In this document: positions 60,122-64,000 of the stretch, one piece after another | Layout: each line of letters starts with the position of its first letter | Numbering within the stretch: position 1 is the first letter of the stretch | NCBI GenBank assembly: GCA_026260175.1 | Contig: JAKCWW010000334.1 | Coordinates: forward strand, 1 to 64,000 | Direction of reading: 5' to 3' | From: Reticulitermes lucifugus | Lineage: Eukaryota; Arthropoda; Insecta; Blattodea; Rhinotermitidae | Length of the DNA: 64,000 nucleotides | Made by a program: the position numbers and the translations under genes | Notes under the pieces: model-generated | What the model was told of the DNA's origin: nothing | What the model saw: the letters and a program-made list of their open reading frames with translations, nothing else | Database searches by the model: none

Positions 60122-63101
60122 TGGAAAGAACCGAATAGTAAACTGGTTAGAAAAGGAAGTGGCACACACTTTCACAGAAAACACACAGAAAAATCATATC
60201 ACTCAGTCTCCACGAATATGCTCCCATAATGCAGTGGTTCTCACATTCTCTTGTTCATGATCCTAAATTGTAATGTAATATAGTGAAACCTGTCTTAAAC
60301 AGAACCTGGATGTAATGGAATCCTGCCTTTAGTGGAAAACTTTCAGTCCCGAGAATCTTTAATTTAACTTGAAGGACATGTATTAAATGGCACCTGCCTG
60401 CAACAGAAAAAAATCTAGTCCCTTGCAGTTTTGTTACAGGCAGGTTTCACTGTATTAAACGAGGATAAAATTTAGACTTCATTGCTGAACGTCCTCCAAT
60501 TTAACTTTTTTCTAAATAAAGTTACACTGCTGAACATAGCAAAAATGCAAGCTTTATTATTTTGGGAGATTCTCTAATGACCGAAATTTGGTTTGTGACC
60601 TTGGGTTTGATAAACATTGCTGTAATCAGTCCAGACTTCTACCTGTTGCACACTTGTTGAAACAAAAGTGATTCATCATGTTTTGTTTTTCTGTAAAAGC
60701 AAGTATACCTTTCTGTCACCTGCAGAAAATGTAACTGAATTACCAAGAATTTTTCTTTCAAAAGAAAATTAACCCATATTGTAAAAATAACTTTGATGAG
60801 TAATATGACAAGTAACCACTATTAACTATTCTGTAAAGCATGTCAATAGTTCTTGAAGAACCTATACATTTACTTATACCAACTACAGAAGTTTCATTAA
60901 AAACTGTATATATTACTGGTATGTTCCCTATAATGCCCATAAAGCTATACAGTAATTGATAACTTAATTACTGAAGAGGTTAGAATAAATCTGTGGTGAA
61001 GTTTTCTATTTGACACTCTAATGTATTCACATTTCCTTAAATGCATCTAAAAAATTCAGCACTTTTGAGCATAAGCACAGCAAAGAGACATGCAGTATGT
61101 TACTTTGTTAGCAATAATACAATTCAGTTAGCTGGTACAAATATTAAACTGTTACTTAATCTATCAATACCAGTTTTCTTTGTTCTTAGCACTAAATTCA
61201 CACAATATAGACCTAAGGTATGTAAAACTTCTACTTATAATCATGCATGGGCGTCCCCAAATAATGTAATTTCTGCATTTGCCATTTTTTTTATATAATA
61301 CTCTGTTTTGGAAGAAAAAAGTGGAATGGTCAGGCAGAGACGAAGAGATGGACACATATTATATATATATACATAAATTATTACTTAATTAGAATGTAGT
61401 TAATGTGCTACTACATTGTTTCTTTATTACAGTTTATGCTTTACTTCTGTTGTGATAATTAAACAAAGCACACAGAAAGTGCCAGAATTGCTACACTATG
61501 CACAAATTTCCTAAAGTGTTTCATTGCATTTTAAAATACTTTGTGAGCTATGTGAAGAAAATATATTAGATTAATCATGTACATTTCTCACAGCTGTAGC
61601 ATGAAAATTTGATGCACTGCTATTTCTACATACCAGAACTGTCTCAAAATTTCTAAGACTATGACTGGACACTGTTACAGGAATATCAACTTTTCTTTAA
61701 AAATAAGCATAAAGGCTACACAAAAGATAATTTAAATGAAATTCTCCCTAAAATAATTCGCACTTTAAATTACATCAGAATAGATTATACACGTACATTC
61801 TTCAACCAACCAAGCACATTCAGGCAAGGCCAAACAAATTTTGATATAAACTGGTTAATCATGTCTCGACACAGGTTATATTATCCAAATTTGTAACAAG
61901 GTTATTACAAGGACACAAGGTGAAAATTAATATAAAGCTTTAGGGAATAAATATGGATTGTGCTTAGCAACAAATGATCACAAAACGCTTATGTGGAAAA
62001 AGCACATATTTTTAATAATGAATATGTGTCAGCCCGCCATTCTGAAAACTTAAATAAAATTTTATACGTCAGAAAGCTTTTAAAAATACGACTGCATTTA
62101 CATTCCCATTTTTTAATGCTACGAACAGTAATTCCAGGAAACTAGAAATAAACTCAGAATGTGCCTTGTGTCAATTGGATGCATAAATTCAATCGTTTGT
62201 TGCCTTTCATATTCTTTTAAGACGAATACCACAGTCATGTCAAACAAGGAAATTCACAAACAGCTAATGACAGTATTTCTGATTATGATGCAACATTATC
62301 AGCATTTTAAATATAAATACATGAACATGGATATAAATTCACTAATGTTGATCACTTTCAAAAGTTTTAAAAAATAAATATGTACCACATAATGAATGAA
62401 AGTTAGTTCAAAACAGTTTAATTACAAATACCTTGATACTGAAACTGGGTGTCCCAAGTTTTATTACTTGCTCTGCTCTGTTAACTTCTTCAGCGAGGAT
62501 TTAAATTTGACACACATAAAGTAGAAAAATCAAAGCACCCTTTTGGCAACTTTAATAATAAGAAATTACAACATAAGAGAAAATAACTGAATTTTGTTGA
62601 AGATAACATAATATTACAAATCACCTTCTACAAGAGATACGAAGTACTATGTCAGAATATTGACATTCGCTATTACATGACATTTTCTACATCCCCATTT
62701 CATTTTCCACTTCTTTCAACAATCATTCCTTTTTGAGTTTAGCTTATAATACAAAAAAATTGATATTCTAAACAGGAATAATTTTGTTGATGTAGTTAAG
62801 ATAAGAAACTGATAAATTTCTAAATCAGCTGCATTTCAAATTGCTGCAAGATAAGGGGTGCATGTCCAAATTAATAAAGAAAGAGTTTCTGTACAACAAA
62901 AATCATTTTGGATGTACAGGATTATTGAATTAAAATTCAAAGCATGTTGTTATCCAATATAAACAAGAAAAAAATGTTACATACATATTCATGCTCCTCT
63001 TATTGTTGTGTTAGAGAATAATTAAGGGTTTTGTATACAAAAACAAAAATGAGATACACTGCTTGTTGCCAACACCTGTCCTCATCTTGTATGTATCTTA
63101 C

Positions 63102-63254
63102 CTATAAGAAGGCATGCTGCCAAATGTTAGAATCTTGTTCACACTTTCCATGGCAGCCTCCTCTGGATTATGGTTAGCCCCTTTGCCAGCATACTTCTTC
63201 ACCATGGGCTTTTTCACATATGGCGGGTCATATTTCGGCATTGTGCTCTTCCTT
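63102..63254 (-). CDS. Exon A of the host gene (first visible, internal)
   Basis: A pyrimidine-rich acceptor ending CCTCCCAG precedes the exon, and it ends at TATAG before the donor GTAAGA. It has 153 bases: one base completes a codon from an unseen upstream exon, then 50 codons, then two bases. The product starts RKSTMPKYDPPYVKKPMVKK, a basic, proline-containing segment that would suit the region just inside a membrane, and continues with NPEEAAMESVNKIL. The ATG at 63241 could start a short isoform, but the splice acceptor in front makes an internal exon more likely. The next exon is 19.3 kb away. Confidence 0.85.
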
Positions 63255-63272
63255 CTGGGAGGAAAATTAAAA

Positions 63273-63307
63273 CAGAAAAGAAAAAAAGAAAGAAAGAAAA
63301 GAAAGAT
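63273..63307. repeat. A/G-rich microsatellite (AAAG)n
   Basis: Imperfect AAAG units about 20 bases upstream (gene sense) of the exon A acceptor. On the gene strand this is the extended pyrimidine tract. Confidence 0.8.
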
Positions 63308-64000
63308 AGAGCAAAATAATAATTCCTACAACTGATAGAACCTACATAATTGTCAGGTTATTTTACACAGATGATTGCATATTTTTAATAAATATTGCCA
63401 CCACCTAAAGGTGCTAAATTTCCATACAACATCTCAATTACATAGAGACATACAGTGGAATATTAAGTACTGAGAAAGAGCAATACTGTTTACCATACCT
63501 TGTAACAAATAGGCTTGTGCAAACCTGATTTCTTTCAATTGAGCCAAATTCAAGTAGAGTTGCTTGAATAATGGATAAATGAAGAGAGCTTGAGTTTCAG
63601 AGATTACGTATGTACTAGAAAGCACATACATGTATGTAAATGAATGTTCCTCCATGATCAGAAGCCATACAAATTGTCAATGTGTGTTCCTCAGCTATTA
63701 TTTTGAAAGCTGTACTGGACCAAATCTGGTCTCATGAATCAACTGATTCACTGAACCAGTTGAAGTGACATGATTTTGAAGACATCAGCATACATTCAGT
63801 GTACAACCTTGGGCAAATTAATGAATTTCACAACTCACATATTACAATGGCAATATAGCTGTGCCATTGTAATCTTCTGTGACTTTTCATAATTTAATAT
63901 TCTAATATGACTGCAATTACAGATTTAATTTCAAAGACAATTCAATATGCAACAAGGGTACAAAGAAGGAAGAAGCACTACTTGTAGAACAAATTATTTT

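Larger units (their letters stand above)
43816..63101 (-). other. Intron 1 of the visible gene (19.3 kb)
   Basis: Non-coding AT-rich sequence. It contains a degenerate SINE, a Tc1/mariner-like transposase remnant, palindromes near 48.2-49.1 kb and 55.0 kb, LINE 3' ends (about 48.6, 50.3, 52.5-53.7 and 57.7 kb), a second-family SINE (59.2 kb), a purine tract, a hammerhead-bearing foldback (59.8-60.1 kb) and microsatellites. The stretches 45.3-46.9, 51.2-52.4, 53.8-55.0, 55.2-57.6 and 60.2-63.0 kb show nothing I can name. Confidence 0.8.
16090..63254 (-). other. Host gene, 3' part: six exons encoding a long hydrophilic C-terminal tail
   Basis: Six minus-strand exons are joined by GT-AG introns of about 19.3, 4.6, 1.2, 19.8 and 0.7 kb. 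Every junction keeps one reading frame: each donor leaves 1 or 2 bases of a codon and the next acceptor supplies the rest. The joined product is about 516 residues, rich in Ser, Pro, His, Asp and Glu, with no hydrophobic stretch long enough to cross a membrane. The first visible exon begins inside a codon, so upstream exons lie outside the window. The composition fits an intracellular tail of a single-pass receptor or adhesion protein, for example a cadherin-superfamily tail, but I cannot name the family with confidence. The introns are loaded with SINEs, LINE fragments and palindromic repeats. Confidence 0.85.

Overview
The window looks like nuclear DNA of an insect with a large, AT-rich, repeat-filled genome. 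A cockroach or termite (Blattodea) is the best guess. The grounds are one host gene split by introns of up to about 20 kb with GT-AG junctions, many tRNA-headed SINEs that resemble the Talua-type SINEs described from termites and cockroaches, and many 5'-truncated LINEs. The species call is inference. There is nothing bacterial here: no operons, no CRISPR array and no rRNA or intact tRNA gene.

Host gene. Six exons on the minus strand join in phase: 63254-63102, 43815-43745, 39105-38743, 37550-37220, 17404-17225 and 16543-16090, which ends in TGA. They encode about 516 residues, the C-terminal part of a larger protein whose 5' exons lie beyond base 64000. The sequence is hydrophilic, Ser/Pro/His-rich and acidic, has no membrane segment, and reads like the cytoplasmic tail of a membrane receptor or adhesion protein. 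I do not recognise it firmly. A poly(A) signal candidate lies about 325 bases after the stop.

Layout. Bases 1-16089 lie beyond the gene's 3' end and hold a LINE with a reverse-transcriptase YADD box (about 960-1500), two SINE families, a hAT-like end, a G/C-run MITE, palindromic repeats and a long LINE relic (12925-14941). Intron 5 (16544-17224) holds a SINE. Intron 4 (17405-37219) holds a 30-bp minisatellite, an RTE-like LINE, other LINE 3' ends, a GC-rich TIR element and several foldbacks. Introns 2 and 3 hold LINE and transposase remnants and SINEs. Intron 1 (43816-63101) holds more LINEs, a SINE nested in a LINE with a 14-bp target-site duplication, and foldbacks.

Most interesting signal. 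Several palindromic foldback repeats carry hammerhead-ribozyme-like motifs (CUGANGA, a stem II hairpin, then GAAA), often two copies in opposite orientation in one palindrome. Complementary helix I strands are visible in at least two of them. Hammerhead motifs are known from Penelope-like retroelements and retrozymes. Here they sit in short, apparently non-coding palindromes of at least three sequence families. This is a motif-level reading by eye and was not computed.
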